From Burkholderiales bacterium UBA4615 (lineage in GTDB: Bacteria > Pseudomonadota > Gammaproteobacteria > Burkholderiales > Burkholderiaceae_E), in the NCBI GenBank assembly GCA_002386465.1, contig DGIT01000017.1:1-8695 (forward strand): a DNA stretch of 8,695 nucleotides, in the 5' to 3' direction. Under the pieces are notes generated by a model. That model ran no database searches and was not told the origin of the DNA. It worked only from the letters and a program-made list of their open reading frames with translations. Positions 1 through 6,863 of this stretch are shown piece after piece (positions within the stretch are counted from its first letter, which is position 1; the number at the start of each line of letters is the position of its first letter). A program made the translations under genes and the position numbers.

Positions 1-629
1 GCTTCGAGGTCGGCCACCAGGCGATCGACCAGCTGGTCTTCGGTTTCACCGGGCCTGCCGTAGTGATACAGGCTCGGGCAGCCGGTGCGCAGCACGCGGT
101 CCACTGGCAGGTCGAAATCGGCATGGTTGCCGGGAATGCCGGTGAGGCTGCCAGCCATCACGGTGACGCCGTGATAACCCCGCTCGCGTGCAATGAGCTT
201 TTTCTTGTTCGGCTTGCCCATTGCGTTGAAGTAGTACCAGATCACCTTCACCGCAGCGTCATTGGCTTCCGAGCCTGAGTTGGCGTAAAGCGCCTTGTCC
301 ATGCCCAGATGGCGTGTCATGGCGAGCAGTCGCTCGGACAGTTCGATGGACGGTTCGTTCGAGCGGCCGGCAAAGATCTGGTAGTACGGCAGATCCTTCA
401 TCTGTTTGATCGCGGCATTGACCAGGCGCTGATCGGAAAACCCCAGCGCGGTGCACCACAGACCCGCCATGCCTTCCAGATAGCGGTTGCCCTGATCGTC
501 TTCCACATACACGCCATCGCCCTTGCGGATCACCATGGGGCCTGTGGAGCCGAATGTGTTCAGCGGGGTGTAGGGGTGAATCAGGTTCTTGATGTCATCG
601 CGAACATTCTGGTCGTGGGTGCGGGTCAT
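1..629 (-). CDS. Class III PLP-dependent omega-aminotransferase, N-terminal part (cut by window edge)
   Basis: The frame starts at an ATG at 629 and runs off the left edge after 209 complete codons, so the C-terminal half is missing, including the lysine that binds PLP. GGAG at 640-637, 7 nt before the ATG, supports the start. Visible family marks: the N-terminal GDGVYVEDDQGNRYLEGMAG stretch (residues 37-56), the PLP-phosphate motif NSGSEANDAAVKV (117-129), and GYHGVTVMAGSLTG (151-164) with the Tyr-His that stacks near the cofactor ring. These fit the omega-amino acid/amine:pyruvate transaminase branch (beta-alanine, putrescine, taurine-type donors), where full proteins are about 450 aa. The reaction would move an amino group from a terminal amine or omega-amino acid to pyruvate or a 2-oxoacid, leaving an aldehyde. 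The aldehyde dehydrogenase frame 94 bp upstream in the same operon is the obvious partner. The family is secure; the substrate cannot be read from this half. Confidence 0.93.
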   Translation of the reverse strand, partial: MTRTHDQNVRDDIKNLIHPYTPLNTFGSTGPMVIRKGDGVYVEDDQGNRYLEGMAGLWCTALGFSDQRLVNAAIKQMKDLPYYQIFAGRSNEPSIELSERLLAMTRHLGMDKALYANSGSEANDAAVKVIWYYFNAMGKPNKKKLIARERGYHGVTVMAGSLTGIPGNHADFDLPVDRVLRTGCPSLYHYGRPGETEDQLVDRLVADLE

Positions 630-723
630 GAAAAAACTCCGGTAAGAGTGGGGTAGTGCCCGACATGGGCCGGGCCGTGATGCGGTGGATGCGTTTGGAT
701 GATGCGTGTCGTTGAACCAGACC

Positions 724-2154
724 TCAGTCCATCTGGCTGATGAACTTGGTCACCAGATAGCCGTCGAAGGTTTCGCTGCCGCCTTCGCTGCCAATGCCGC
801 TGTCTTTCACGCCACCGAATGGCGACTCAGGCAGTCCGTGGCCGAAGTGGTTGATGTTGACCATGCCCGATTCGATGCCGTTCTGGATCTGCAGCGCATT
901 GCGCGTGGAATGCGTGAACGCATAAGAGGCCAGACCGTAAGGCAGTGAATTGGCCCGTGTGATGGCCTCGTCCAGGGACTTGAAGGGCACCACCGGCGCG
1001 ATCGGGCCGAAGGGCTCCAGTGTCATGACCTTGCTGTCGACCGCAACGTTGGACAGGATGGTGGGCGCCCAGAAATTGCCACGCTCGCCAATCCGTGCGC
1101 CGCCGGTTTCGATGCGTGCGCCGCGTGCGGTGGCGTCCTCGATGAACTCGGCCATGGCGGGCAGGCGGCGTTCGTGAGCCAGCGGACCCATCTTGGTATC
1201 GGCCTCCAGGCCCGAACCCACTTTGATTTTGCGGGTGGCCTCAATGAAGCGCGCCATGAACCGGTCGTAGGCTTTTTCCTGCACATAGATGCGATTGGGC
1301 GAGACGCAGACCTGGCCCGCGTTGGTGAACTTGAGCGTGGACAGCATGTCGGCTGCCCGGTCGATGTCGGCGTCATCGCACACGATGGCCGGCGAGTGGC
1401 CGCCCAGTTCCATGGTGATGCGCTTCATGTGCGCACCGGCCATTGAGGCCAGCATCTTGCCCACGGGCACTGAGCCGGTGAACGAGACCTTGCGCACGAC
1501 GGGTGACTCGATCAGGTGCTTGGAGACTTCCGGTGGCACGCCCCAGACCAGGTTCAACACGCCAGGCGGCAGACCGGCTTCGTGGAACATGCGTGCGATG
1601 GCGACCACCGCGCTGGGCGTGTCTTCAGGCCCTTTGATCACGATGGTGCAGCCCGCACCCACGGCGGCCGCAATCTTGCGGATGGCCTGATTGAAGGGGA
1701 AGTTCCAGGGCGTGAACGCCGATCACACGCCGACCGGCTCGCGCAGCACCATCTGGCGCACGTTGGGCATGCGTGGCGGAATCACGCGACCATAGATACG
1801 GCGGCACTCTTCGGCATGCCAGTCGCAATGGTCTGCACAGCGCAGCACCTCGCCCACAGCTTCGGCCAGCGGCTTGCCCTGATCCAGCGTGATGTTGCGG
1901 CCGATCTCCTGTGCGCGCTCACGGCTGAGGTCGGCCACCTTGCGCAGGATGCGGCTCTTTTCCATAGGTGAGACATGCTTCCAGGTCTCGAAGGCACGCT
2001 GTGCTGCAGCCAGTGCGCGGTCCAGGTCAGCGCGTGTGGCATGGGGCAGTTTGCCCAGAGACGATCCGGTGGCCGGGTCGAACACGTCCTGTTCGGTGCG
2101 TCCGCCGCCCTGGATGAACTCTCCGTCGATGTACAGGCTCAGTGATTCGTACAT
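724..2154 (-). pseudogene. NAD(P)-dependent aldehyde dehydrogenase interrupted by one in-frame TGA
   Basis: ATG at 2154 (GGAG at 2165-2162, 7 nt upstream) and TGA at 726-724 frame a 476-codon reading frame, about the usual 480-residue length of this superfamily. Codon 144 (1725-1723) is TGA; the frame resumes without any shift. Residues 1-143 carry the N-terminal cofactor-domain start, ending REPVGV. After the stop come TPWNFP (148-153, oxyanion Asn151), cofactor Lys174, FTGSVPVG (225-232), general base Glu249 in MELGG, nucleophile Cys283 in NAGQVCVSPNR, and EPFGPIAPV towards the C terminus. The best fit is the succinate-semialdehyde-dehydrogenase-like group, oxidising a semialdehyde to an acid in the cytoplasm. 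Relatives usually have Val, Cys or a similar residue at the stop position, so one base change (for example from TGC or TGG) explains it. It may be a fresh nonsense mutation, a sequence error, or a readthrough site. I call it a pseudogene because it cannot be translated whole as written; everything else looks under selection. Confidence 0.8.
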
Positions 2155-2185
2155 GGTTGTGCTCCGTGTGTGATGTGGGAATCGT

Positions 2186-3235
2186 TCAGTCGACCTTGAT
2201 CCCGGCGCTGGCGATCAGGTCCTTGTAGGTGGCGCTGTCGGTCGCAATCTGTCGCGCAAATGCTGCCGGGCCTTTGTAGTTCGGATACTGACTGAATTTG
2301 AGCAGGGTTTCACGGGTGCCAGGGGCTGCAAGCGCACGCCCAGACTCAGCGGCCAGCCGCTCGATGACCTCGGGTGGCGTGCCGCGTGGTGCAAACAGCC
2401 CGAACCAGCTGCCACCGGGGACATCCAGTCCCTGCTCGCGCAAGGTGGGCACATTGGGCAGTTCAGGATGGCGTGTGTCGGAGGTGACTGCCAGTGCCTT
2501 GAGCGCGCCTGCGCGGATTTGCGACAAGGCCACTGGGTCGTAGATCAGATCGATGCGCCCGCCCGCCAGATCGGCCAGCGACTCGGCTGACCCCTTGTAC
2601 GGGATGTGAAGCAGTTTGATACCAGCCTTGTAGTGAACGATCTCACCCGACAAGTGCGTGGCGGTAGCGGTGCCTGCCGAACCGAAGGTGTATTTGCCAG
2701 GGTCTTTTTTGGCCAGCGCAATGAATTCCGGCAGCGTGTTGGCAGGCAGATCCTTGCGGGCTGCGACGATGCCATAGCTGCCCGAAAGACAGGCAATCGG
2801 GGCAAAGTCAGCCTCGGGGTCGTAGGGGACCTTGCGCAGATGGTGCGTGATCGCCACCACCGCGGTGGGCGCGAGCAACAGCGTGTAGCCATCTGCGGTC
2901 GACCGGGCCGCAGCCTGCGCCCCGATGGTGGCCCCTGCGCCCGCGCGGTTTTCCACGACCACCTGCTGGCCCAATGTGCCGGACAGGCGCTCTGCGATCA
3001 GCCGGCCGATGGTGTCGGCATTGCCCCCGGCCGGGTAGGGCACGATCAGTTTGATGGGGCGACTTGGCCAGGCAGCTTGCGCCAGCGCAGCGCCGGAGCT
3101 TGCGCAAACGCCACCCCATGCGGCAACCATCAGGGCGCTGCGCACCAGGGCGGCTCTGCGCGCGTGATGTGGCGGTGCGGGCGGCAGTTCGGCCTGCAAG
3201 TCCGCATGAAGCGGCGTGGGCGAAGCGCAAGGCAT
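2186..3235 (-). CDS. Bug/TctC-family periplasmic tripartite-tricarboxylate-type solute-binding protein
   Basis: 349 aa from the ATG at 3235, chosen because AGGAG lies at 3246-3242 with a 6-nt gap. A longer frame to 3292 would overlap the preceding crotonase gene and has no such site. The N terminus has an unusually long polar stretch (about 25 residues), then a basic ARRAALVR, a hydrophobic core (about 31-50) and a likely signal-peptidase site in ALAQA (50-54), so the mature protein should be periplasmic. Family marks: PSRPIKLIVPYPAGGNADTIGR (from residue 57), GQQVVVENRAGAGATIG (89-105), DGYTLL (115-120), followed by the usual Bug pattern of HIPYKG, GRIDLIYD and a C-terminal DLIASAGIKVD. Bug receptors bind carboxylates and other small organic acids. 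No TctA/TctB membrane genes are seen beside it, as is common for the many orphan Bug proteins of Burkholderiales. Its place inside the operon suggests it captures the pathway substrate or signals its presence; the ligand is unknown. Confidence 0.93.
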   Translation of the reverse strand: MPCASPTPLHADLQAELPPAPPHHARRAALVRSALMVAAWGGVCASSGAALAQAAWPSRPIKLIVPYPAGGNADTIGRLIAERLSGTLGQQVVVENRAGAGATIGAQAAARSTADGYTLLLAPTAVVAITHHLRKVPYDPEADFAPIACLSGSYGIVAARKDLPANTLPEFIALAKKDPGKYTFGSAGTATATHLSGEIVHYKAGIKLLHIPYKGSAESLADLAGGRIDLIYDPVALSQIRAGALKALAVTSDTRHPELPNVPTLREQGLDVPGGSWFGLFAPRGTPPEVIERLAAESGRALAAPGTRETLLKFSQYPNYKGPAAFARQIATDSATYKDLIASAGIKVD

Positions 3236-3241
3236 AGGGTG

Positions 3242-3246
3242 CTCCT
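3242..3246 (-). promoter_or_regulatory. Ribosome binding site that sets the receptor start
   Basis: AGGAG reads on the minus strand 6 nt before the ATG at 3235. It favours this start over the in-frame ATG at 3292, which lies inside the end of the preceding crotonase gene. Confidence 0.7.
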
Positions 3247-3276
3247 GAGGCAAGGGGTGGGTGCGGTCCGGCAGGG

Positions 3277-4017
3277 TCAGCGGCCTTTCCACTTGGGTGT
3301 GCGCTTTTCCTTGAAGGCACGCGCGCCTTCCTGGCCGTCCTCGCTATCGCGCATTGCGCCGAGCTGGCGCATGGCGCGTCCCATTTTTTCCGACGGGCCC
3401 TGAGGCATCACGTCGTTGATCACAAAGCGCTTGATGGTGCTCAGCACCAGCGGTGCAAAGGTGGCAAGCTCGCGCGCCATGGCCAGTGCGGCGTCCACCT
3501 GGGTGCCGGTGGGCACGATCTCGTTGACGAAGCCCACGTCATAGGCCCGCTTCGCGTCAATGGTTCGGCACAGCATGATCAGTTCCATCGCCACCTTGTG
3601 CGGAATGCGCGTAGGCAGCGCCGAAATCAAGCCGCCCGTGAAGCCGAGCTTGGCTTCGGGGTAAGAGAACTTTGCGTTGTCGGCTGCCACCAGCAGGTCG
3701 CACATCATGGCAATGACCAGTGCACCGCCCACGCACCAGCCGCCCACTGCTGCGATCACCGGCTTTTCAGTGGTGATGCCTACGGTCGGTACGGCCCGCC
3801 AAAGCTCGGGCACGTTGCTCACGTCGGCCCCCGAGGAAAACGCGTCGTTGCCCGTACCGGTGATCACGGCCACCCGCTGATCCGAGCGGTCGAAGTCAGC
3901 GAAGGCCTGCTGCAGCTCGCGCGCAGTGACCGCGCAGATGGCGTTCTTGCGAGTGGGGCGGTTGATGGCGATCAGCGTGGTGCCGTCGTCGAAGTTGGTG
4001 ACCTGCACCATTTCCAT
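3277..4017 (-). CDS. Enoyl-CoA hydratase/isomerase (crotonase) family protein, single conserved Glu
   Basis: 246 aa from the ATG at 4017, set by GGGAG at 4028-4024 (6 nt gap); a longer in-frame start at 4077 would reach into an intergenic hairpin and adds non-family residues. Crotonase marks: NRPTRKNAI (19-27), oxyanion-hole segment AFSSGADV (59-66), VGGWCVGGALVIAMMCDLL (91-109) with the second oxyanion glycine pair, and FSYPEAKLGFTGG (117-129). Against rat mitochondrial enoyl-CoA hydratase, Glu121 in the PE motif matches Glu164, but the position of Glu144 is Val101. Many isomerases, hydrolases and lyases of this fold keep only one acid, so classical hydration is not assured. The C terminus ends in the family-typical EGARAFKEKRTPKWKGR. 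It follows another crotonase gene in the operon after a 70-bp gap with two hairpins. It acts on a CoA thioester in the cytoplasm, probably made by the CoA-transferase upstream; the exact reaction is unknown. Confidence 0.92.
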   Translation of the reverse strand: MEMVQVTNFDDGTTLIAINRPTRKNAICAVTARELQQAFADFDRSDQRVAVITGTGNDAFSSGADVSNVPELWRAVPTVGITTEKPVIAAVGGWCVGGALVIAMMCDLLVAADNAKFSYPEAKLGFTGGLISALPTRIPHKVAMELIMLCRTIDAKRAYDVGFVNEIVPTGTQVDAALAMARELATFAPLVLSTIKRFVINDVMPQGPSEKMGRAMRQLGAMRDSEDGQEGARAFKEKRTPKWKGR

Positions 4018-4023
4018 GACTGT

Positions 4024-4028
4024 CTCCC
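4024..4028 (-). promoter_or_regulatory. Ribosome binding site of the second crotonase gene
   Basis: GGGAG on the minus strand lies 6 nt before the ATG at 4017 and just downstream of an 8-bp-arm hairpin (4035-4051). It decides the start in favour of 4017 over the longer frame. Confidence 0.7.
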
Positions 4029-4034
4029 TGTTGG

Positions 4035-4051
4035 GGCTCCTCTGAGGAGCC
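4035..4051. repeat. Perfect inverted repeat (GGCTCCTC-T-GAGGAGCC) between the crotonase genes
   Basis: Arms of 8 bp separated by one base; as RNA this gives a 7-bp stem with a 3-nt loop. On the minus strand it is followed by CCAACA and then the ribosome binding site, not by a U-run, so it is not a typical intrinsic terminator. It more likely shapes mRNA processing, stability or translation between the two crotonase genes, or is a protein-binding palindrome. Confidence 0.6.
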
Positions 4052-4063
4052 GTGTTCTTGACT

Positions 4064-4078
4064 GTTGCGCGTCGCAAC
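4064..4078. repeat. Second inverted repeat (GTTGCG-CGT-CGCAAC) in the same gap
   Basis: Perfect 6-bp arms with a 3-nt loop, 10 nt after the stop codon of the first crotonase gene on the minus strand and 12 bp from the other palindrome. There is no following U-run on the minus strand. Likely an intercistronic RNA stem-loop. Confidence 0.5.
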
Positions 4079-4087
4079 GCACAGGTG

Positions 4088-4870
4088 CTACTTCAACCGT
4101 GTACTGCGCTCGCGGTAAGCGATGATCCGATCTTTCAGACCTGGGCGCGCTGCCGAGCGCACCAGGGCCGCCAGGTCGGCATCGGCCAGTGCATCGCCGC
4201 CTGGGCCGCCCCCGCTGCGTCCCGCAAGGCGCAAGGCAGCCAGTGTCACCCGATCTACGGCGGGTGCGTCGCCGCAGCGTTCCAAAACCGCAGCCTCTCG
4301 CGCCTCGTGTTCAAGGGGCAAGGGGTCGATCGGCGCATGGGCCAGGCCGCGCGCAAGCGCCGTGGGCGCATCGATGGTGCGGGCATCAGAGACCCAGGCC
4401 CGTGCATGGTCGGCCCCGACACGTTCGGCCAGACGCCGGGTGCCCAGCACCAGTCCGAAACCTGCGCCCGGAAATCGGAAGCTGGTGTCCGGGGTCAACA
4501 GTCGCAGATCGCAGGCGGCAAACAGATCGGCACCGGCACCCCAGGTGCGTCCGCTGGCAAGCGCCACGGTGCGCACTGGTGCTCGCCACACGGCATCCAG
4601 CAGGGCCTCGACCCGTACGAAGCGCAGCAGCAGGTCGCCCTCTGTTTGCGTGGCCAGATCGCTCAGATCAAAGCCGGTGCAAAAATGTTTGCCGGCCCCC
4701 AGGAAGGCCAGGGTGTGCACCGCCGGATCGGCGCACGCCTCTTGCATGGCCTGCAGCAGGGCATCGACCAGTTCGGCGGACAGTGCGTTGCCGCGATCCA
4801 CACGCGACAGACTCAGGCAGGCGACGCCATTCAGCGTTCGGACGTGCAGGGGTGATTCGGAAGGCTGCAT
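4088..4870 (-). CDS. Divergent crotonase-family protein lacking both canonical catalytic glutamates
   Basis: 260 aa from the ATG at 4870; a TTG one codon upstream (4873) is also possible. No clear ribosome binding site precedes it, but the dioxygenase gene ends only 15 nt upstream, so translational coupling is likely. Crotonase marks: SRVDRGNALSAEL (22-34), oxyanion segment HFCTGFDLSDL (62-72), SGRTWGAGADLFAACDLRL (106-124) with the glycine pair, and the P-[GE]-x-G-x-G-L stretch FRFPGAGFGLVLGTRRLAE. Compared with rat enoyl-CoA hydratase, the Glu144 position is Asp115 and the Glu164 position is Gly135. The fold and oxyanion hole look intact, so it should still bind and polarise an acyl-CoA, but normal syn-hydration of an enoyl-CoA is unlikely. 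Roles open to such members include isomerase, dehalogenase-like, hydrolase, decarboxylase or C-S bond chemistry. Stop codon is TAG at 4090-4088. The family is secure, the reaction unknown. Confidence 0.88.
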   Translation of the reverse strand: MQPSESPLHVRTLNGVACLSLSRVDRGNALSAELVDALLQAMQEACADPAVHTLAFLGAGKHFCTGFDLSDLATQTEGDLLLRFVRVEALLDAVWRAPVRTVALASGRTWGAGADLFAACDLRLLTPDTSFRFPGAGFGLVLGTRRLAERVGADHARAWVSDARTIDAPTALARGLAHAPIDPLPLEHEAREAAVLERCGDAPAVDRVTLAALRLAGRSGGGPGGDALADADLAALVRSAARPGLKDRIIAYRERSTRLK

Positions 4871-4885
4871 CAATGAGGGGGCGTA

Positions 4886-5518
4886 TCAGACGTTGACGGA
4901 TGCGGACGCCGAGAGGTTCCACAGGTTCGGTGTGGTGTCGGATGAATAGCCCGACACAAAGTTCACCACGCGGCCCAGTGGCTCGTCGAACCGATGGCGC
5001 CTGATCGCGCCGATGTTGCCGCCGTACACATGGATGCTGACCGAAGCGCCATCGGGCTGCGCGTTGGAGACCACATGCCAGTCGCCAAGCGTTGGTGAGA
5101 CCGCCTCGATCATGCCGGCTTGCATGACATGCTCACGACCATCGCTGCGCACCTGCGTTTCACTCTCGCAGGTGTATTCCATGCAGCGCTCGGCGCCGCG
5201 CAGCACACCCACCAGGCCCCAGACGGTATGGTCGTGGATCGGGGTGCGTGCGCCTGGCCCCCACACAAAGCTCACGATCGAGAAGCGCTCCAGGGGATCG
5301 CAGTGCAGCAGGTACTGGCGGTATTCGCCGGGTGGTGCGCTTGCGCAGGAGGCGGGCAACCAGCGATCGTCGGCGAGCAGGCTGGCCAGTGCCTTGTGAC
5401 CTTCGCGCAGCAGGGTCGTCTCATCGTGTGAACGCTCCACCAGATGCGTGAGTGCCACCACACATCGGCGCAGCGGTGCGATCGGATCGAGCGTGTCATG
5501 GCGGTCATGTGTCGGCAT
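4886..5518 (-). CDS. Gln-type thiol dioxygenase (cysteine dioxygenase fold; probable 3-mercaptopropionate dioxygenase)
   Basis: 210 aa from the ATG at 5518, set by GGGAG at 5530-5526 (7 nt gap); a longer start at 5554 would add 12 residues and has a weaker context. The cupin iron site is complete: His95 and His97 in PIHDHTVWG and His148 in GDWHVVSN. The outer-sphere Ser-His-Tyr triad is Ser161, His163 and Tyr165 in SIHVY, exactly 13 residues after His148 as in rat cysteine dioxygenase (His140/Ser153). The carboxylate-binding Arg60 of rat enzyme is replaced by Gln68 in YRQY, and the Cys93 that forms the Cys-Tyr cross-link is Leu. These are the marks of bacterial Gln-type enzymes, several of which prefer 3-mercaptopropionate, giving 3-sulfinopropionate with O2 and Fe(II). 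The gene lies directly after a CoA-transferase gene, which could activate that product. The fold is certain; substrate preference is inferred from these residues. Confidence 0.92.
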   Translation of the reverse strand: MPTHDRHDTLDPIAPLRRCVVALTHLVERSHDETTLLREGHKALASLLADDRWLPASCASAPPGEYRQYLLHCDPLERFSIVSFVWGPGARTPIHDHTVWGLVGVLRGAERCMEYTCESETQVRSDGREHVMQAGMIEAVSPTLGDWHVVSNAQPDGASVSIHVYGGNIGAIRRHRFDEPLGRVVNFVSGYSSDTTPNLWNLSASASVNV

Positions 5519-5525
5519 CTCAGGT

Positions 5526-5530
5526 CTCCC
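5526..5530 (-). promoter_or_regulatory. Ribosome binding site that sets the dioxygenase start
   Basis: GGGAG on the minus strand, 7 nt before the ATG at 5518. It supports the shorter start over the ATG at 5554, which follows the CoA-transferase stop by 7 nt. Confidence 0.65.
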
Positions 5531-5561
5531 TTCAGAGAGGTTCGCATGGGTCATGCCCGGC

Positions 5562-6719
5562 TCAGGGGCGTGCAGTCAGTTCCTTCAGGATGGATGCCGA
5601 ATGCTCGCCCAGTGCGGGCGGGCGGGTATCTACCGGCAGCACCTGTCCGTCGATACGCACCGGGCAGACGACGGTCCGGGTGTGTACGCCGTTGGGCAAG
5701 GTGGCGGGCTGCACCAGGCCCAGATGTGTGGACTGAGGATCAGCCAGCGCTTCGGCGTAGCCGTTGATCGGCGCACTGGGTACGCCTGCGGGGGCGAAGC
5801 GGCCGAGCCAGTTTGCGCTGGTGTCGGTGGTGAACCGCACCTCGAGCAGGTCGCGCAGGGCCTCCTGATTGGCGGCGCGCAGTGTGGGGGAGGTGAAGCG
5901 CGCGTCGGTCAGCAGTTCGGTTGTGCCGGCAATCTCGCACACCTGCTGCCAGAGCTTGTTGTTGCCCGCAGCGATGGCGAAATAGCCGTCGCTCGATCGG
6001 TAGGCCTGGTAGGGCGCATTGCGCGGATGGGCTGAGCCGAGCTTGCGCGGGTTGCGCCCGGTGCCGAAGTATTCGCTGGTCTGCAGCGCCGACATGGCGA
6101 TGGTGGTGGCAAACATCGGCACATCGAGGTGTCCGCCGGCACCGCCCGCCCGCACCCGTGCAATCAGCGATGCAATCGAGAAGGCTGCATACAGGCCGGC
6201 GCCAAAATCCACCAGCGGCACGCCGGATTTCACGGGCGCGCCCTCGGGCTCGCCGGTCACGCTCATGACGCCGGCCGCCGCCTGGATGGTGAGATCAAAC
6301 CCGCCTTCGGCACCGCGTGGCCCATCCTGGCCGAAAGCGGAAATCGAGCAGTAGATCAGCGTGGGCTTACGGGCGCTGAACCAGTCCCAGCCCAGCCCCA
6401 GGCGCTGCATGACGCCCGGGCGACTGTTCTCGATGAGCACATCGGCTTGCAGCACCAGTTCGCGGGCATGGTCCCGCGCAGCCGGGTCCTTCAGGTCCAA
6501 TGCGATCGAGCGCTTGCCCCGGTTGATCGAGGCGAAGTTTTCGCTGAAGCCTTCGGTGATGGGAGGCCACTGGCGCATGGCGTCGCCGTCGGGCGGCTCG
6601 ACCTTGATGACCTCGGCGCCGAAATCGGCCAGCAGCATCCCGCAAAACGGCCCTGCGGCGACATGGCAGAACTCGACTACACGGACCCCGGCCAGCGGGC
6701 GATCGTCTGTGGGCAGCAT
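5562..6719 (-). CDS. Class III CoA-transferase (CaiB/BaiF/Frc family)
   Basis: 385 aa from the ATG at 6719. A modest AGGA lies about 11 nt upstream. Family marks in order: PLAGVRVVEFCHVAAGPF (8-25), LADFGAEVIKVEPPDGD (30-46), NRGKRSIALDL (66-76), DVLIENSRPGVMQRLGLGW (93-111), YCSISAFGQDGP (123-134), and the GGFDLTIQAAAG segment (139-150) with Asp142 at the place of the catalytic Asp169 of formyl-CoA transferase. SGVPLVDFGAGLYAAF (165-180) is the usual next block. Such enzymes move CoA from one thioester to another carboxylate through an aspartyl-CoA anhydride. The known succinyl-CoA:3-sulfinopropionate CoA-transferase belongs to this class, as do many other carboxylate transferases (oxalate, itaconate, mesaconate and others), so the class alone does not settle the acceptor. 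Its position directly before the thiol dioxygenase makes a sulfinate or thio-carboxylate acceptor plausible. It is the first enzyme gene after the regulator. Confidence 0.94.
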   Translation of the reverse strand: MLPTDDRPLAGVRVVEFCHVAAGPFCGMLLADFGAEVIKVEPPDGDAMRQWPPITEGFSENFASINRGKRSIALDLKDPAARDHARELVLQADVLIENSRPGVMQRLGLGWDWFSARKPTLIYCSISAFGQDGPRGAEGGFDLTIQAAAGVMSVTGEPEGAPVKSGVPLVDFGAGLYAAFSIASLIARVRAGGAGGHLDVPMFATTIAMSALQTSEYFGTGRNPRKLGSAHPRNAPYQAYRSSDGYFAIAAGNNKLWQQVCEIAGTTELLTDARFTSPTLRAANQEALRDLLEVRFTTDTSANWLGRFAPAGVPSAPINGYAEALADPQSTHLGLVQPATLPNGVHTRTVVCPVRIDGQVLPVDTRPPALGEHSASILKELTARP

Positions 6720-6863
6720 AACGTCAGGATTCCTGCTTCATGCCGATTGCGCGCAGCAGATCGGCGTAATAGGCGCGCGCCAGACCTGGTGACGTCGACG
6801 CTGCGATTGGCTGCGTGCAGGCATTCGCCTGATGGCGCCTTGGGGCGCCTGGAGGAACATCGG
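6720..6863. other. 144-bp gap between regulator and CoA-transferase with a short open tail
   Basis: No gene with a start and good codon content was found. On the minus strand a short open stretch ends at a TGA (6726-6724); its last codons read ARAYYADLLRAIGMKQES, which looks protein-like and may be the 3' remnant of a lost gene or chance. A GGCGCC-TTGG-GGCGCC palindrome (6834-6849) lies shortly after the regulator's stop codon; it lacks a U-run. The next gene's ATG follows the small open stretch by 4 nt. Confidence 0.4.
6834..6849 (-). terminator. Weak hairpin after the regulator gene, possible attenuating terminator
   Basis: GGCGCC arms with a 4-nt loop lie 14 nt after the regulator stop codon on the minus strand. 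The stem is strong but short and no U-tract follows, so termination would be partial at most or factor-dependent. It could also be nothing more than GC-rich background. Confidence 0.25.

Noticed and set aside
724..1662. Separate 312-codon aldehyde dehydrogenase starting at GTG 1662
   Set aside because: It is simply the part after the in-frame TGA; starting there would lose the N-terminal cofactor region and Asn151, and no ribosome binding site was evident.
1685..1725. TGA in the aldehyde dehydrogenase as a selenocysteine codon
   Set aside because: Only a 4-bp GGCG-TTCA-CGCC stem follows, which does not resemble a bacterial SECIS element, the position is not the catalytic Cys (Cys283), and I know of no selenoprotein in this family.
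2606..3403. 265-codon plus-strand frame opposite the receptor gene
   Set aside because: Shadow of the Bug receptor codons; no family motif and crosses the gap between two real genes.
4052..4949. Long plus-strand reading frames (up to 275 codons) opposite the first crotonase gene
   Set aside because: They lie antisense to a gene with clear family motifs, have Arg/Ser/Gly-rich content typical of GC-rich shadow frames, and show no ribosome binding sites or recognisable domains.
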